Below, piece after piece: positions 32,581 to 42,066 of a stretch of DNA of 52,151 nucleotides; within the stretch, counting starts at the first letter, position 1, and each line of letters begins with the position of its first letter. Origin of the DNA: Syntrophomonadaceae bacterium (GTDB lineage: Bacteria > Bacillota > Dethiobacteria > DTU022 > UBA8154); NCBI GenBank assembly GCA_003563895.1, contig PWTK01000109.1, positions 1 through 52,151 on the forward strand. Reading direction: 5' to 3'. Made by a program: the position numbers and the translations under genes. A model generated the notes under the pieces. That model ran no database searches. It had not been told where the DNA came from and was given only the letters and a program-made list of their open reading frames with translations.

Positions 32581-35248
32581 GCGCCGCTACGTTTACATGT
32601 TTGAAGAAGGCAACGCCGGAAAGAAGGTGCTGCTGGGAGGAAAGGGAGCCAACCTGGCCGAGATGACAAGGCTCGGCTTTCCGGTTCCTCCCGGCTTTAC
32701 GGTGAGCACGGAGGCCTGCCGCGAGTATTTCAAGGGGGAAGAAACTCTGCATGAAGATATCAAAGAAGATATTCGCCGGGGTGTTCAAGAATTGGAGGCG
32801 CGTACCGGCAAAAGGCTGGGAGGGAGTGTAAAACCCCTCCTTCTTTCGGTTCGCTCAGGAGCTTACTTCTCCATGCCCGGCATGATGGATACCATTCTCA
32901 ACCTGGGATTGAATGACACGACCGCCAGGGCCCTGGCGGAAGAGACGGGGGACTTCTCATTCGCCATGGATTGTTATCGGCGTTTCCTCCAGATGTATGG
33001 AGATGTGGTATTTCACCTGGAGCCCTTTTACTTTGAAAGGATCCTGGATGAAACATGTAAAACGTACGGTTGTGGAAAGCTGCAGGAGCTTCCCCCGGAA
33101 GGATGGGAGCAGATTATTGACAGGTACAAGCAGGTGGTAGCGGAGGAAAAGGAAGGGAAATTTCCCCAGGATCCGATTGAACAGCTCTTCAGAGCCGTCG
33201 AGGCAGTATTTGCCTCCTGGAACAACCCCAGGGCGGTGGTTTACCGGCGCCTTAACAAAATTCCCGACGACCTGGGCACTGCGGTGAACATCCAGTCCAT
33301 GGTATTTGGAAACCTGGGTAAAGAAAGCGGCACAGGGGTTGCATTTACCCGCAACCCTTCTACGGGAGAAAAAGAGCTCTACGGCGAGTTTTTGTTCAAT
33401 GCCCAGGGAGAAGATGTGGTGGCGGGAGCCCGCACCCCCCTGCCTATCGACTCCCTGTGGGAAAAGATGCCTGTGGTTTACGAGCAGCTTGTCCGCACCT
33501 GTGAAAAGCTGGAAGAACATTACGGAGATATGCAGGATGTAGAGTTTACGGTGGAAAAAGGGACTCTCTACTTGCTGCAAACGCGTGCAGGCAAGAGAAC
33601 GGCAGGCGCTGCCGTAAAAATTGCCGTGGAGCTGGTTCAGGAGGGGAAATGTTCCCGGGAAGAAGCTCTGATGAGGGTAGAGTCTTCCCAGTTGGTGCAG
33701 CTGCTCCACAAGCGCATTGAGCCGAACGCCTACCTTCATGCACTGGCCCGCGGTTTGCCCGCCTCGCCGGGCGCTGCCAGCGGAAAAACGGTTTTCGATG
33801 CCAATAAAGCCGAGCAAATGGCCCTCGAAGGAGAAAAAGTGGTGTTGGTTCGCGCCGAGACGACCCCCGACGACATCCACGGCATCGTGGCCTCCCAGGG
33901 AGTGCTGACCAGCCGTGGGGGCATGACCAGCCACGCCGCTGTAGTGGCCAGGGGGATGGGGAAGCCCTGCGTCAGCGGCTGTGAAGCTGCCCGCATTATG
34001 GCGGCAGAAGGCTGGTTCCAGCTGGAGGAAGAAATAATCTATGAAGGCGAGATTATTACCCTGGACGGCACAACGGGTTATGTTTATCGGGGCGAGGCAC
34101 CCCTCATTTACCCGGAGCTCAGTCCCGAGTTTCAAACGCTTCTATGCTGGGCCGATGAGTTGCGAGTGCTCGGTGTGAGGGCCAATGCCGACACCCCGGC
34201 CGATGCCAGGAAGGCGAAGGATTTCGGTGCCGAGGGCATCGGGTTGTGCCGGACGGAGCACATGTTTATGGAAACGGACAGGCTGCCGGTGGTGCAGGAA
34301 ATGATCCTTTCCGACACGGAAAAGGAGCGTCAGCAATCCCTTGAAAAGCTGCTGCCCATGCAGCAGGGGGACTTTGAGCAGATCCTGGGCGAAATGCAGG
34401 GTCTTCCGACTACGATCAGGCTCCTGGATCCGCCGCTGCACGAATTTTTGCCGAACCTGGAAGAGCTGATGGTAGAGATCGCCCTCATGGAAGAACAAAA
34501 AGGCGACCCGGAACTGCTGGCCGTTAAAAAAAGCCTGCTGAATAAAATCCGCGCCCTGAACGAATTTAATCCCATGCTGGGACACCGGGGTTGCCGCCTC
34601 GGCCTGGTTTTTCCAGAAATATACCGCATGCAGGTCAGAGCCATATGTTTGGCCGTGATCTCCCTGGGCAAAAGAGGGATCGAGGTGGAACCGGAGATCA
34701 TGATCCCACTGGTAGGACACTTTCGCGAACTGCAGCTGATCAGGGAGATCGTAGAAGACGAAATCAACGGGGTTAAGCAGGATGCGGATACTGAATTCAA
34801 CTACACCATCGGCACCATGATCGAGCTTCCCCGGGCCTGTATCACCGCGGGGGAGATTGCAAATTACGCTGACTTCTTTTCCTTTGGAACCAATGACCTG
34901 ACCCAGACCGTTTTCGGCTTCAGCCGTGATGACGCAGAAGGCAAATTTTTGCCTCACTACGTACAGCAAAAAATCCTGCCAGAAAACCCCTTTATGGTTC
35001 TCGACCGGGAAGGCGTAGGATGGCTTATGTCGCAGGCGGTTTCATCAGGAAGGTCCGGTAAACCCGGGTTAAAAATGGGCATCTGCGGAGAGCACGGTGG
35101 AGATCCCGGCTCTATCGATTTTTGCCAACAGCTTGGGCTTGATTATGTGAGCTGTTCGCCTTTCCGCGTTCCCATTGCCAGGCTTGCCGCTGCCCAGGCT
35201 GTGCTGAAGGAAAGGGGAGCGGAAGAGGGAGCCGGCAGCCAGGTTTAA
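32573..35248 (+). CDS. ppdK: Pyruvate, phosphate dikinase
   Basis: Interconverts pyruvate + ATP + Pi with PEP + AMP + PPi; in anaerobic Clostridia it often serves glycolysis or gluconeogenesis. The N-terminal ATP-grasp domain has GGKGANLAEMTRLGFPVPPGF and MDTILNLGLND. The swivelling domain has SRGGMTSHAAVVARGMGKPCVSG with catalytic H454 and the regulatory T452 that PpsR modifies. The PEP-binding TIM barrel includes GLCRTEHMF, MLGHRGCRLG and CGEHGGDPGS with C838. At 891 residues it is full length. It overlaps ppsR and converges with dacF, whose stop overlaps its own. Confidence 0.98.
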   Translation: MRKRRYVYMFEEGNAGKKVLLGGKGANLAEMTRLGFPVPPGFTVSTEACREYFKGEETLHEDIKEDIRRGVQELEARTGKRLGGSVKPLLLSVRSGAYFSMPGMMDTILNLGLNDTTARALAEETGDFSFAMDCYRRFLQMYGDVVFHLEPFYFERILDETCKTYGCGKLQELPPEGWEQIIDRYKQVVAEEKEGKFPQDPIEQLFRAVEAVFASWNNPRAVVYRRLNKIPDDLGTAVNIQSMVFGNLGKESGTGVAFTRNPSTGEKELYGEFLFNAQGEDVVAGARTPLPIDSLWEKMPVVYEQLVRTCEKLEEHYGDMQDVEFTVEKGTLYLLQTRAGKRTAGAAVKIAVELVQEGKCSREEALMRVESSQLVQLLHKRIEPNAYLHALARGLPASPGAASGKTVFDANKAEQMALEGEKVVLVRAETTPDDIHGIVASQGVLTSRGGMTSHAAVVARGMGKPCVSGCEAARIMAAEGWFQLEEEIIYEGEIITLDGTTGYVYRGEAPLIYPELSPEFQTLLCWADELRVLGVRANADTPADARKAKDFGAEGIGLCRTEHMFMETDRLPVVQEMILSDTEKERQQSLEKLLPMQQGDFEQILGEMQGLPTTIRLLDPPLHEFLPNLEELMVEIALMEEQKGDPELLAVKKSLLNKIRALNEFNPMLGHRGCRLGLVFPEIYRMQVRAICLAVISLGKRGIEVEPEIMIPLVGHFRELQLIREIVEDEINGVKQDADTEFNYTIGTMIELPRACITAGEIANYADFFSFGTNDLTQTVFGFSRDDAEGKFLPHYVQQKILPENPFMVLDREGVGWLMSQAVSSGRSGKPGLKMGICGEHGGDPGSIDFCQQLGLDYVSCSPFRVPIARLAAAQAVLKERGAEEGAGSQV

Positions 35249-36507
35249 TCACTGGAAAAAACCGACCGGAAGAAATCCGATATTCCTTCGGCTGCTCCTT
35301 CCCACAAACTGGAAAAGAAATCTCCTACCGACCGGAACATGCGGGTCAAAAGGCCCGCCTTTTCGATGCTCTCAGCCGCCCCCAGTTCGGTCCTGGAGAG
35401 AAGTTCTTCATCCAGCGTCACTTCCAGGTGTCCCACCGCCTGCCCTTTAGCAACCGGTGCGGCAAGTATTTCCGGGATCTCCAGACGGGTTTCGATGTGA
35501 TCTTTGCGGTCTATAGGAACAACCACTTTGACTTCTTTTTCGGCGTACAGGTCCACCTCTCGCTCAACTCCCCCGGTGACCGTCACGGCGTTGATCCTTT
35601 CCCCTTCCGTGAAAAGGGGGCGGAGCGTATAATTATGAAAACCGTAGTCCAGCAGGAGCTCGCTGTCCCGGAGCCTTTCCGCATTGCTGGCGGACTTCAT
35701 GACGACGGAGATGAAGCGCATCCCGTCCCGGCTGGCGGTGCCGACAAGGTTGAACCCGGCTTCGCTGGTATACCCGGTTTTTATCCCATCAGCGCCAGGG
35801 TAGCTTCCCAGAAGCGGGTTGCGGTTATACTGTGTAATATCATTAAAGGTGAACTCTTCCGTGGTGTAAAGCTCCAGCGCTTCCGGGAAGCGTTCCACCA
35901 GGTATTTCGCCAGCCTTGCCGTGTCCTCTGCGCTGGTATAGTGCTCTTCCTGGGGAAGCCCGGAAGTGTTTTGAAAACGCGTGTTGACCAGCCCCAGTTC
36001 ACTGGCTTTTGCATTCATTTCCTCCAAAAACAATTTTTCAGACCCGCTCAAATGTTCAGCGATGGCAACGCAAGCATCGTTGGCGGAGACGATCACGACT
36101 CCCTTAATCAAATCTTCCAGCGTCACTTCCTGGTTGTGATTTAAAAACATCTGGGAGCCGCCTTGCTGCCAGGCCTTCTCACTGACAACTACCACATCGT
36201 CCCAGGAGGCATCTCCCCTTTCCACGGCTTCAAACGTCAGCAGGGTGGTCATGATCTTGGTCAGGCTGGCGGGCGGGCGCTGCTCCTCCCCGTGCTGGGA
36301 GAAAACAATTTTTCCGGTTGAAAACTCCAGCAAAACCCCGGCATGGGCTTTAATTTCCGGAAGCCCTTCTTCTGCCAGGGGAAGCTCCCCTTCGGAGGCC
36401 TTTGCTTCCGGTACGTTAAAATCCATAAGCGAAGGCAGGAAAGATGCCGTTAAAAATATAATCAATAATAACAAACGCGTTGAGGTTTTACCTTTTCTGC
36501 TGGACAT
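35245..36507 (-). CDS. dacF: D-alanyl-D-alanine carboxypeptidase (DacF-like, penicillin-binding)
   Basis: Exported serine peptidase that trims the terminal D-Ala of peptidoglycan stem peptides. An N-terminal signal (residues 1-38; LLLLIIFLTASFLPSL, ending near AKAS) is followed by the S11-family motifs SLTKIMT (SxxK), SANDACVAI (SxN) and KTGYTSEAG (KTG). A C-terminal beta domain (EREVDLYAEKEVKVVVPI) and a final amphipathic helix suggest membrane association, as in other low-molecular-weight PBPs. It has 420 residues. It is divergent from dgt. Confidence 0.92.
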   Translation of the reverse strand: MSSRKGKTSTRLLLLIIFLTASFLPSLMDFNVPEAKASEGELPLAEEGLPEIKAHAGVLLEFSTGKIVFSQHGEEQRPPASLTKIMTTLLTFEAVERGDASWDDVVVVSEKAWQQGGSQMFLNHNQEVTLEDLIKGVVIVSANDACVAIAEHLSGSEKLFLEEMNAKASELGLVNTRFQNTSGLPQEEHYTSAEDTARLAKYLVERFPEALELYTTEEFTFNDITQYNRNPLLGSYPGADGIKTGYTSEAGFNLVGTASRDGMRFISVVMKSASNAERLRDSELLLDYGFHNYTLRPLFTEGERINAVTVTGGVEREVDLYAEKEVKVVVPIDRKDHIETRLEIPEILAAPVAKGQAVGHLEVTLDEELLSRTELGAAESIEKAGLLTRMFRSVGDFFSSLWEGAAEGISDFFRSVFSSD

Positions 36508-36627
36508 AAGGCGGTCTCCTTTCAGGTCGAATTGTATTTTTCAACGGTGGGTTGCAGCGTACTTGCTCTTGTTATTTTCTCAAAAAACCGCTACTTATTC
36601 AAGAATAAAATATGGAGGTCGGCAACT

Positions 36628-37626
36628 TTGCATTTGAGGGAAGAACAGGAAAAAATGGAAAATGAATGCCTGGCCCCCCTCGCTGCGCGGAGCGGGGCGA
36701 ACAGGGGAAGGGAGAAGTTTGAGGATCCATGTAGTGTCAGGACAGCTTTCCAACGGGATAGGGATCGGATTATTCATTCCAAGTCCTTCCGGCGGCTGAA
36801 ACATAAAACCCAGGTGTTTATCGCACCGGAAGGGGATCATTACCGCACCCGGTTGACCCACACCCTGGAAGTATCCCAGGTGGCCAGAACGGCCGCCAGG
36901 GCTCTTCTCCTGAACGAAGACCTGGCTGAAGCCATTGCCCTGGGGCATGACCTGGGCCATACCCCCTTCGGCCATGCCGGGGAAGAAACCCTGGCGGAAA
37001 TATCGCCCATGGGTTTTAAGCATAATGAGCAGAGTCTCCGCGTTGTGGATCACCTGGAAGGAGAAGGCGGGCTTAACCTGACCTGGGAAGTCAGGGATGG
37101 GATTCTGAACCATACAGGGGACAGGTACCCTGCTACCCTGGAGGGGCAGCTGGTGAAAATAAGCGACCGTATCGCCTACATCAACCATGATATTGATGAT
37201 GCCCTGCGAGCGAAAATTTTGCTGCCGGAGCAGCTTCCGCAGAACGAGATCTTGCGCTTGGGGAACACCGGTTCTGAGCGCCTCAACGTAATGGTCCGTG
37301 ACCTCATCGAAAACAGCTGGCAAAAACCAAGAATTGCCATGAGTGAAGATCTGGCCGGGGTCATGAACCGGCTGCGGCGGTTTCTCTTTGACCATGTCTA
37401 CATCGGATCTGCGGCCAAGACCGAAGAACAAAAAGCGCGTTATATCATCAAGATGCTCTACCATCACTGGCTGAAAAATTTGCAGGATCTCCCGGATGCC
37501 GTTCGGGAGCAGTGCCTGCGGAACGGGGTAGAAAGGGCGGTGCTCGATTATATTGCCGGCATGACAGATCGGTTTATCATCCTTGTTTACCAGGAACTCT
37601 TTGTTCCCAAACCCTGGAAAAGATAG
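36628..37626 (+). CDS. dgt: Deoxyguanosinetriphosphate triphosphohydrolase-like protein
   Basis: HD-domain dNTPase of the dgt-like family, releasing triphosphate from dNTPs. The start region REEQEKMENECLAPLA and CSVRTAFQRDRDRIIHSKSFRRL are typical. The metal-binding His/Asp are in RTRLTHTLEVSQ, GHDLGHTPFGHAGE and the later KISDRIAYINHDIDD. It has 332 residues from TTG 36628, which has GGAGG at 9 nt; the frame upstream to 36532 has no ribosome site. In Firmicutes it frequently precedes dnaG-sigA, as here, though a 550-base gap separates them. Confidence 0.92.
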   Translation: MHLREEQEKMENECLAPLAARSGANRGREKFEDPCSVRTAFQRDRDRIIHSKSFRRLKHKTQVFIAPEGDHYRTRLTHTLEVSQVARTAARALLLNEDLAEAIALGHDLGHTPFGHAGEETLAEISPMGFKHNEQSLRVVDHLEGEGGLNLTWEVRDGILNHTGDRYPATLEGQLVKISDRIAYINHDIDDALRAKILLPEQLPQNEILRLGNTGSERLNVMVRDLIENSWQKPRIAMSEDLAGVMNRLRRFLFDHVYIGSAAKTEEQKARYIIKMLYHHWLKNLQDLPDAVREQCLRNGVERAVLDYIAGMTDRFIILVYQELFVPKPWKR

Positions 37627-38099
37627 GGCGGCGCATAAAAACCCCTTGAAGTTTGGTGGGCGGCAAGGCGAGATGCTGACAAAAATAAGTGTTCGGAAAT
37701 ACCGCCTGGCCGGCAATTGAAGAGAAAAAGCGTAAAGAAATAAAAACAGCGATCTTCAGAAATTTGCGCATGTTCGTAATTAAATTCCACCAGGAAAAGA
37801 AATATTTTAAGAAACAGGCAGGAATCTCAAGGATCGCTATCGAATATAACACATCACTTTAAACAGGGTTGTTCAATTATAATGACAGGTGTATCTCTCT
37901 CCCGCAGCTGTGAAGCCGTTGTAGATTTCCGTGCAGCCGATTGCGGGGTGTTCGCTTCCTTGAGCGCAACTGGCGATTGGCTGAAAACAGGCAGTTGTGT
38001 GGGGCAGGTCCAGGATTGTTCCAGGGGAGATGAGGGGGGTGTTTGCACGAGGAAATGTCGTTTGTTCCTAAGAAGCGGGAAAAAGAACTTCCGGCATGT
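37627..38099. other. Noncoding gap between dgt and dnaG
   Basis: No gene supported. Short frames on both strands (for example 37882-38169 plus, 37577-37852 minus) lack ribosome sites and family resemblance. A TATAAT occurs near 37876 but without a convincing -35 box. The dnaG-sigA promoter is presumably in this stretch. Confidence 0.45.
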
Positions 38100-38131
38100 A
38101 ACCTCGTCTCTCATCTGGATGAGGTTTTTTT
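38100..38131 (+). terminator. Terminator in the dnaG-sigA leader
   Basis: AACCTC (38100-38105) pairs with GAGGTT (38120-38125), followed by TTTTTT. An alternative inner pairing, CTCATC with GATGAG, uses the same bases. It lies 50 bases before dnaG and may be a terminator of upstream transcription or an attenuator of the dnaG operon. Confidence 0.65.
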
Positions 38132-38179
38132 GTCGTCCAAAAGTTCCTGCACAATACCTGCGGATGTGAGGAATGAGAC

Positions 38180-39988
38180 ATGTCATATATCCCCGAAAAC
38201 ATTATTGAAGAGGTAAGGCACAGATTTGACATCGTCGATGTTATTTCCTCTTATGTGGACTTGAAAAAAACGGGCAAAAATTACATGGGGCTCTGCCCTT
38301 TTCATTCTGAAACATCGCCGTCTTTTACAGTATCTCCGGAAAAACAAATATTTCACTGTTTTGGCTGCCAGATCGGCGGCAACCTGTTCACTTTTATCAT
38401 GCAGGTGGAAGACCTGAGCTTTCCCGAAGCGGTTCGTCTCCTGGCCGGTCAGGCGGGAATAGAAGTGAATGTAAAAGATTCACTGAGCCCGGCGGAGAAA
38501 AGGGAGGCCCAGGAGAAAGAGGTTCTGCTGAGCCTGAACAACGCTGCCAAAGATTATTTTGAAAGGAATTTATGGAACAGCGAGGGAGGCCTCAAGGTCA
38601 GGAATTACCTTTACAAGAGGGGCCTTGACGAGAAAACCGTCAAAAGCTTTGGCCTGGGATTTGCTCCAGAAAATTGGGAGGGTTTAAAAAGCGAGCTTCA
38701 GAAAAAAGGAGTTTCCCTGGAGCTTGCTGTTAAAGGAGGGCTTCTGGGTAAAAAGCCGCCCTCTCGTTACTATGATTACTTCCGGGGACGGCTCATGTTC
38801 CCCATTACGGACCGGAATGGAAATGTGGTCGGGTTTGGCGGCCGGGTTATGGGGGAGGGGGAACCCAAGTATTTGAACACCCCTGAAACCCCCCTCTTCA
38901 ACAAGAGCAAAAGCCTGTACGGCCTGCACCAGTCTCTGTCATATATTCGCAGGGAAAAAGAAGTGCTGCTGGTTGAAGGGTATATGGACGTGCTCCTTTT
39001 GCATCAACACGGCGTTATGCAGGCCGTAGCCCCTCTGGGAACCGCCTTGACTTCCAGGCAGGTGTCGCTCCTGCGGGGTCGGGTGGAAAAAATGACCCTG
39101 GCCTTCGATTCCGATCGCGGTGGAGAAATGGCTGCATTGAGAAGCCTGGAGCTTTTAAAAAATGAAGGATGCAGGGTAAATGTAGCCCGCCTGCCTCAAG
39201 GCTATGACCCGGCGGACTATATTCAAGAATACGGGGCGGAAATGTTCCGCGGTGAAGTGCTGGAAAGGGCGATGCCCCTTATTGAATACCGGCTTTTTGT
39301 GGCCCGCAAGAAATTTGATTTGAACAAAGAAGAAGGCCGCGCAAATTACTGGAAGGAAGCGAGAAAAATATTGCTGGAGATCGACGAAACGGTTGAAAGG
39401 GAAGGATACTTGCAAAAAATTGCGCGAGAAATAGACATCTCCCTAGAGGTATTACGGGGGGATCTGGAGAAGCATAATAAGAGAGTTATTTCTAGGAAAA
39501 GCCCTGAAACCCAGGGAGATCAGAAGACATCCCTGAGGGAAAAAGCAGAAGAGGAGATACTTTCCTGCCTGCTGCAGCATCCCCACCTGGCGGAGGAAGC
39601 CTGGAGGGAACTTGAACCAAACGTATTCAGTTCAGATGAGGGCCGGAAAGTTGCCGGCACGCTCTTCGATTCTTACAGCCGGGGGAAAATACCTGAAATA
39701 GCAGGGCTGATGAGCTGGTTTACGGCTCCCGAGGAACATCGACTTATCATAAAAATGGCATCTCTGGCCAGGGAAAAGGATGAAAAGACAGCCCGCAGAA
39801 CACTGCGGGACTGTATAAAAAAAATAAAAGCGCTGCGGTGGTCCGAGGAGAGGGAAAAACTCATCAAGTCCCTTCACGGCAGCGAAAAACACGAGGAGAT
39901 AAGTTCCAAATTGCAGAGAATACGTGACTTGAAGAAGTGGGAAGAAAAGCTTTACCGCTCTGGGGAAGGAGAGGATTTAAATGGCTAA
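38180..39988 (+). CDS. dnaG: DNA primase DnaG
   Basis: Synthesises RNA primers at the replication fork. The N-terminal CHC2 zinc-binding domain (C39, H42, C60, C63; [23 protein letters not shown]) is followed by the RNA-polymerase core with [10 protein letters not shown], the Toprim motifs [14 protein letters not shown] and AFDSDRGG, and a C-terminal helicase-binding domain. It has 602 residues. ATG 38180 has GAGGAATG. It overlaps sigA by 8 bases (the macromolecular-synthesis operon without rpsU, which lies elsewhere in the window). Confidence 0.97.
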   Translation: MSYIPENIIEEVRHRFDIVDVISSYVDLKKTGKNYMGLCPFHSETSPSFTVSPEKQIFHCFGCQIGGNLFTFIMQVEDLSFPEAVRLLAGQAGIEVNVKDSLSPAEKREAQEKEVLLSLNNAAKDYFERNLWNSEGGLKVRNYLYKRGLDEKTVKSFGLGFAPENWEGLKSELQKKGVSLELAVKGGLLGKKPPSRYYDYFRGRLMFPITDRNGNVVGFGGRVMGEGEPKYLNTPETPLFNKSKSLYGLHQSLSYIRREKEVLLVEGYMDVLLLHQHGVMQAVAPLGTALTSRQVSLLRGRVEKMTLAFDSDRGGEMAALRSLELLKNEGCRVNVARLPQGYDPADYIQEYGAEMFRGEVLERAMPLIEYRLFVARKKFDLNKEEGRANYWKEARKILLEIDETVEREGYLQKIAREIDISLEVLRGDLEKHNKRVISRKSPETQGDQKTSLREKAEEEILSCLLQHPHLAEEAWRELEPNVFSSDEGRKVAGTLFDSYSRGKIPEIAGLMSWFTAPEEHRLIIKMASLAREKDEKTARRTLRDCIKKIKALRWSEEREKLIKSLHGSEKHEEISSKLQRIRDLKKWEEKLYRSGEGEDLNG

Positions 39989-41087
39989 GGAAGTAGAGAA
40001 AAAGGCATCCCTGCAAGAGACCCAACAATCCCTCATCCAAAAGGGGAAAAAACAGGGCAGCCTTGCCTATAAAGAAATAATTGATTCCCTGGAAGATTTT
40101 AATTTAAATCCTGAAACCATCGACGAGTTCTACGAGGAACTGTCGCGCCAGGGGGTTGAGGTGGTGGATGAAACCGAAGCCATGAGCGGCATTTTGGAAG
40201 AGGAAACCTTGAAGAACATACCCGAAGAGGAGCTGAAAGAACTCATTCCCGAGGGAATTAGCATCAACGATCCGGTTAGAATGTACCTGAAAGAGATCGG
40301 AAAGATCCCCCTGCTGACCCCTGAAGAAGAGATCGGCCTGGCCATGCGCATGGAAGACGGCGACGAAGAGGCAAAGAGGCGTCTCGCAGAAGCCAACCTG
40401 CGCCTGGTGGTCAGCATTGCCAAAAAATACGTCGGTCGGGGCATGCTCTTTTTGGACCTGATTCAAGAGGGGAACTTGGGCCTCATCAAGGCCGTGGAGA
40501 AGTTCGATTACCGGAAAGGCTATAAGTTCAGCACTTATGCCACTTGGTGGATAAGGCAGGCCATCACCCGCGCCATTGCAGATCAGGCGCGTACCATACG
40601 TATCCCGGTGCACATGGTGGAAACCATTAACAAACTCATCCGTGTCTCGCGCCAACTGGTTCAGGAGCTGGGCCGGGAGCCTTTACCGGAAGAGATCGCC
40701 CACCAAATGGATATCAGTGTGGACCGTGTCCGGGAAATTTTAAAGATTGCACAGGAACCGGTGTCTCTGGAGACGCCCATCGGTGAAGAGGACGACAGCC
40801 ACCTGGGGGACTTCATCGAGGACCAGGATGTCCAGGCCCCCGCGGATGCCGCCGCTTTTGAGCTGCTGAGGGAACAGCTGGAAGATGTGCTCGATACCCT
40901 GACGCCCAGGGAACAAAAGGTTCTGCGCCTCCGTTTCGGGCTGGACGACGGACACACGCGCACGCTTGAAGAAGTCGGGCAGGCCTTTGGTGTGACCCGG
41001 GAACGGATCCGACAGATTGAAGCCAAGGCACTGCGCAAGCTGAGGCATCCCATGCGCAGCAAGCGGCTGAAGGATTACCTGGATTAA
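39981..41087 (+). CDS. sigA: RNA polymerase primary sigma factor (SigA/RpoD)
   Basis: Housekeeping sigma factor. Region 1.1 is short. Region 1.2 is [22 protein letters not shown]; region 2 contains the -10 recognition segment ([21 protein letters not shown] is split here as [13 protein letters not shown] and TWWIRQAI); region 4.2 is [23 protein letters not shown] with the -35-binding helix. It has 368 residues. ATG 39981 lies inside the end of dnaG. The downstream GC-rich CCCGGG palindrome near 41145 may slow transcription before the tRNA cluster. Confidence 0.98.
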   Translation: MAKEVEKKASLQETQQSLIQKGKKQGSLAYKEIIDSLEDFNLNPETIDEFYEELSRQGVEVVDETEAMSGILEEETLKNIPEEELKELIPEGISINDPVRMYLKEIGKIPLLTPEEEIGLAMRMEDGDEEAKRRLAEANLRLVVSIAKKYVGRGMLFLDLIQEGNLGLIKAVEKFDYRKGYKFSTYATWWIRQAITRAIADQARTIRIPVHMVETINKLIRVSRQLVQELGREPLPEEIAHQMDISVDRVREILKIAQEPVSLETPIGEEDDSHLGDFIEDQDVQAPADAAAFELLREQLEDVLDTLTPREQKVLRLRFGLDDGHTRTLEEVGQAFGVTRERIRQIEAKALRKLRHPMRSKRLKDYLD

Positions 41088-41182
41088 TTGCGTTTAACAC
41101 CAAGGAACCGCTCTTTCTTTTACGCCTCCGCCCGGGCCCTTTTGACCCGGGTGAAATGTTTTCTCGCCGCCTTTTAAAAGAC

Positions 41183-41211
41183 TTGACGCGTGACAACAGA
41201 TTGGTTATAAT
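41183..41211 (+). promoter_or_regulatory. Promoter of the tRNA cluster
   Basis: TTGACG (41183-41188), 17 nt, TATAAT (41206-41211), ending 22 bases before the first tRNA. Confidence 0.88.
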
Positions 41212-41233
41212 ATGAGTTGCCTGTCGATAACCT

Positions 41234-41308
41234 TCCTCAGTAGCTCAACGGTAGAGCGGCCGGCTGTTAACCGGTAGGTTGCAGGTTCGAATCCTGCCTG
41301 GGGAGCCA
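41234..41308 (+). tRNA. tRNA-Asn (GTT)
   Basis: Full cloverleaf: acceptor TCCTCAG/CTGGGGA, D arm GCTC/GAGC, anticodon loop CTGTTAA (GTT), T loop TTCGAAT, encoded CCA. First of four tRNAs in one transcript. Confidence 0.97.
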
Positions 41309-41312
41309 TTTT

Positions 41313-41388
41313 GGGCCCATAGCTCAACTGGCAGAGCACCCGGCTCATAACCGGTCGGTTCTAGGTTCAAATCCTAGTGGGCCCACCA
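41313..41388 (+). tRNA. tRNA with CAT anticodon (Met, elongator type)
   Basis: Acceptor GGGCCCA/TGGGCCC, anticodon loop CTCATAA, T arm CTAGG/CCTAG, encoded CCA. The G1-C72 pair excludes the initiator. A tRNA-Ile2, which also has a CAT anticodon before lysidine modification, cannot be excluded from sequence alone. Confidence 0.93.
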
Positions 41389-41396
41389 CAGACCGT

Positions 41397-41473
41397 GGCC
41401 CCTTCGTCTAACCCGGTTAGGACACCGGCCTTTCAAGCCGGCGGCAGGGGTTCAAATCCCCTAGGGGTCACCA
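41397..41473 (+). tRNA. tRNA-Glu (TTC)
   Basis: Acceptor GGCCCCT/AGGGGTC with one G-T pair, anticodon loop CTTTCAA (TTC), T loop TTCAAAT, encoded CCA. Confidence 0.97.
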
Positions 41474-41479
41474 TTTTTT

Positions 41480-41554
41480 GGGCGGATAGCTCAGCGGGAG
41501 AGCACCTGCCTTACAAGCAGGGGGTCACAGGTTCAAAACCTGTTCCCCCCACCA
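41480..41554 (+). tRNA. tRNA-Val (TAC)
   Basis: Anticodon stem CCTGC/GCAGG around CTTACAA (TAC), T arm ACAGG/CCTGT, encoded CCA. The acceptor stem is GGGCGGA/TCCCCCC, so position 4-69 is a C-C mismatch. All other arms are intact. Confidence 0.94.
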
Positions 41555-41562
41555 TCGACAAA

Positions 41563-41607
41563 CACAAAAAAACAGCGGGGTTCGTAAAACCCGCTGTTTT
41601 TTTTGTG
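41563..41607 (+). terminator. Terminator of the tRNA operon
   Basis: A long stem, AACAGCGGG (41571-41579) with CCCGCTGTT (41590-41598), extended by flanking A and T runs and followed by T. It is nearly symmetrical, so it can act on both strands. Confidence 0.9.
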
Positions 41608-41620
41608 TGCCCCTGTAATC

Positions 41621-41771
41621 CTAACCTGGACATAGCCAGTGCCATAAAAGTTGAATTTCAAAATGACCCCTTCTAAACGTAGTAAATATCGGTGTTCACA
41701 CGATCGCTTTAAAAAGTTTTGCCAAATTTACAAAGAACTTGAGAACTAAGGGCCTAAAAACTCCCGCAAGG
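41621..41771 (+). repeat. Family B dispersed repeat, copy 2
   Basis: About 151 bp, matching the reverse complement of 10879-11024. Conserved blocks are AACCTGGACA, GTTGAATTTCAAAATGACCC, GCCAAATTT, GAACTTGAGA and AAGGGCCTAAAA. It is noncoding and directly follows the tRNA operon terminator. The following stretch to 42066 holds only a 35-codon frame and the terminator at 41953. Confidence 0.65.
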
Positions 41772-41952
41772 ATCCCGCTATTTCCCCAAAAGCCTCCGTT
41801 ATCATATAAAATTTCATTTGGTCGATCTCACAAAACCCGGTAAATGAACGAACATGCAGGAGGGGACAAAAATTGAAAAGCCTGATGGCTTCTGCCTGGC
41901 TGGCCAAGAGGACCACAGATTCCAGTCATTTCTGCCCGCTACAGGGAAAAAC

Positions 41953-41975
41953 CCGGGATTTATTTAAAATCCCGG
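41953..41975 (-). terminator. Terminator of the lsrF-adh-VOC operon
   Basis: CCGGGATTT (41953-41961) pairs with AAATCCCGG (41967-41975). Read on the minus strand it is followed by GTTTTTCCC, so it serves the minus-strand operon that ends at 42067. Confidence 0.75.
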
Positions 41976-42066
41976 TTTAATAATTCAGCGCACCGTCGTC
42001 ACGGAAACTCACCGCAGGAACGACCAGATTGCACGGCGTTGCGGTGTGGATCTGCTGCCGCACCAT

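Noticed and set aside
37577-37852. Minus-strand 91-codon frame overlapping the dgt end
   Set aside because: No ribosome site and overlaps a conserved gene; the hydrophobic look comes from AT-rich codons.
41313-41388. Initiator tRNA-Met
   Set aside because: The first acceptor pair is G-C, whereas bacterial initiators have a mismatch there.
41873-41980. 35-codon TTG frame behind AGGAGGGG
   Set aside because: The 3' half is the operon terminator hairpin and the peptide has no clear features, so the ribosome-like site is probably chance.
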